Shown: piece after piece, positions 21,001 through 21,099 of the stretch
How positions within the stretch are numbered: position 1 is the stretch's first letter
Layout: the number at the start of each line of letters is the position of its first letter
Origin: a virus
Reading direction: 5' to 3' (one strand)
IMG/VR virus record: IMGVR_UViG_3300009169_000119
Location: 1-21,099 of that record
DNA: 21,099 bases
Notes under the pieces: model-generated
Database searches by the model: none
What the model was told of the DNA's origin: nothing
What the model saw: the letters and a program-made list of their open reading frames with translations, nothing else
Translations under genes and position numbers: made by a program

Positions 21001-21099
21001 ATGGTCGACGGGCAGGGGTCCTACGACGGGACGGCCGCGAGGCTCGCACGGTTCTCGGGAGCGGTCGCCGATCCGTTGCAGGTTCCGACCGGACCCGAC
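21001..21099 (+). CDS. Continuation of the DUF5047-like tail protein, partial at window edge
   Basis: Open to the window end, in the same frame as the fragment 20893-20991. It begins MVDGQGSYDGTAARLARFSG and ends in the block AVADPLQVPTGPD, which resembles the 'VDGxVxxDxTAxxRRxxxxxxxDPxxVP' part of DUF5047-like proteins. GAGG at 20990-20993 lies 7 bases before this ATG, so independent re-initiation after the TGA is possible. It is truncated by the window, so its length is unknown. Confidence 0.5.
   Translation, partial: MVDGQGSYDGTAARLARFSGAVADPLQVPTGPD

Noticed and set aside
1-21099. tRNA genes, CRISPR arrays, insertion sequences, integrase or attachment site
   Set aside because: Looked for on both strands by eye; no cloverleaf, regular spaced repeats, transposase or recombinase motif was recognised.

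Overview
This window is a stretch of a high-GC tailed-phage genome (or prophage) with siphovirus-type organisation and HK97-type head genes. Every supported gene is on the + strand. The base composition, the strong G/C bias at third codon positions, the AAGGAG Shine-Dalgarno sites mixed with apparently leaderless genes, and the family make-up point to a phage of an actinobacterium-like host. The host genus cannot be read from the sequence. No integrase, attachment site, tRNA or CRISPR array is visible.

Left part (1-6761): a small unknown gene and a DUF932-type gene are followed by a 91-residue unknown. A hairpin and an apparently leaderless promoter then start a long overlapping operon. It opens with a UDP-galactopyranose mutase (Glf), a ParB-like protein and a TET-associated-type glycosyltransferase (TAGT). 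It continues through a run of small Cys/His-rich proteins, two consecutive HNH genes and a winged-helix protein. Glf makes UDP-galactofuranose and TAGT-type enzymes are predicted DNA-base glycosyltransferases, so the cassette may be part of a DNA hypermodification pathway using galactofuranose. This is the most interesting hypothesis in the window, but no TET/JBP or cytosine methylase is present to prove it.

Middle part (6762-14124): a hairpin plus gap, a second apparently leaderless promoter, then small and large terminase, a small membrane protein, portal, prohead protease, major capsid protein and a short unknown. A GT-A glycosyltransferase and a SAM-dependent methyltransferase follow, sitting inside the structural operon and possibly decorating the virion. 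A 439-base non-coding gap follows, carrying imperfect direct repeats and two copies of a GTGAATCAC palindrome.

Right part (14564-21099): a third apparently leaderless promoter drives a head-tail adaptor, a tail-terminator-like protein, a small protein, a tail-tube candidate, an HK97-gp10-like protein, a tail assembly chaperone pair joined by a -1 frameshift at CCCTTTG, an 807-residue tape measure protein, and a minor tail protein. The window ends in a DUF5047-like tail gene that is interrupted by an in-frame TGA with a plausible restart just after it.

The layout suggests at least three rightward transcription units (from about 1957, 6927 and 14564). Each is preceded by a hairpin and each starts with an ATG 7-9 bases after a TANNNT -10 box without a recognisable Shine-Dalgarno sequence. 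All functional names come from reading motifs by eye; no database search was run.
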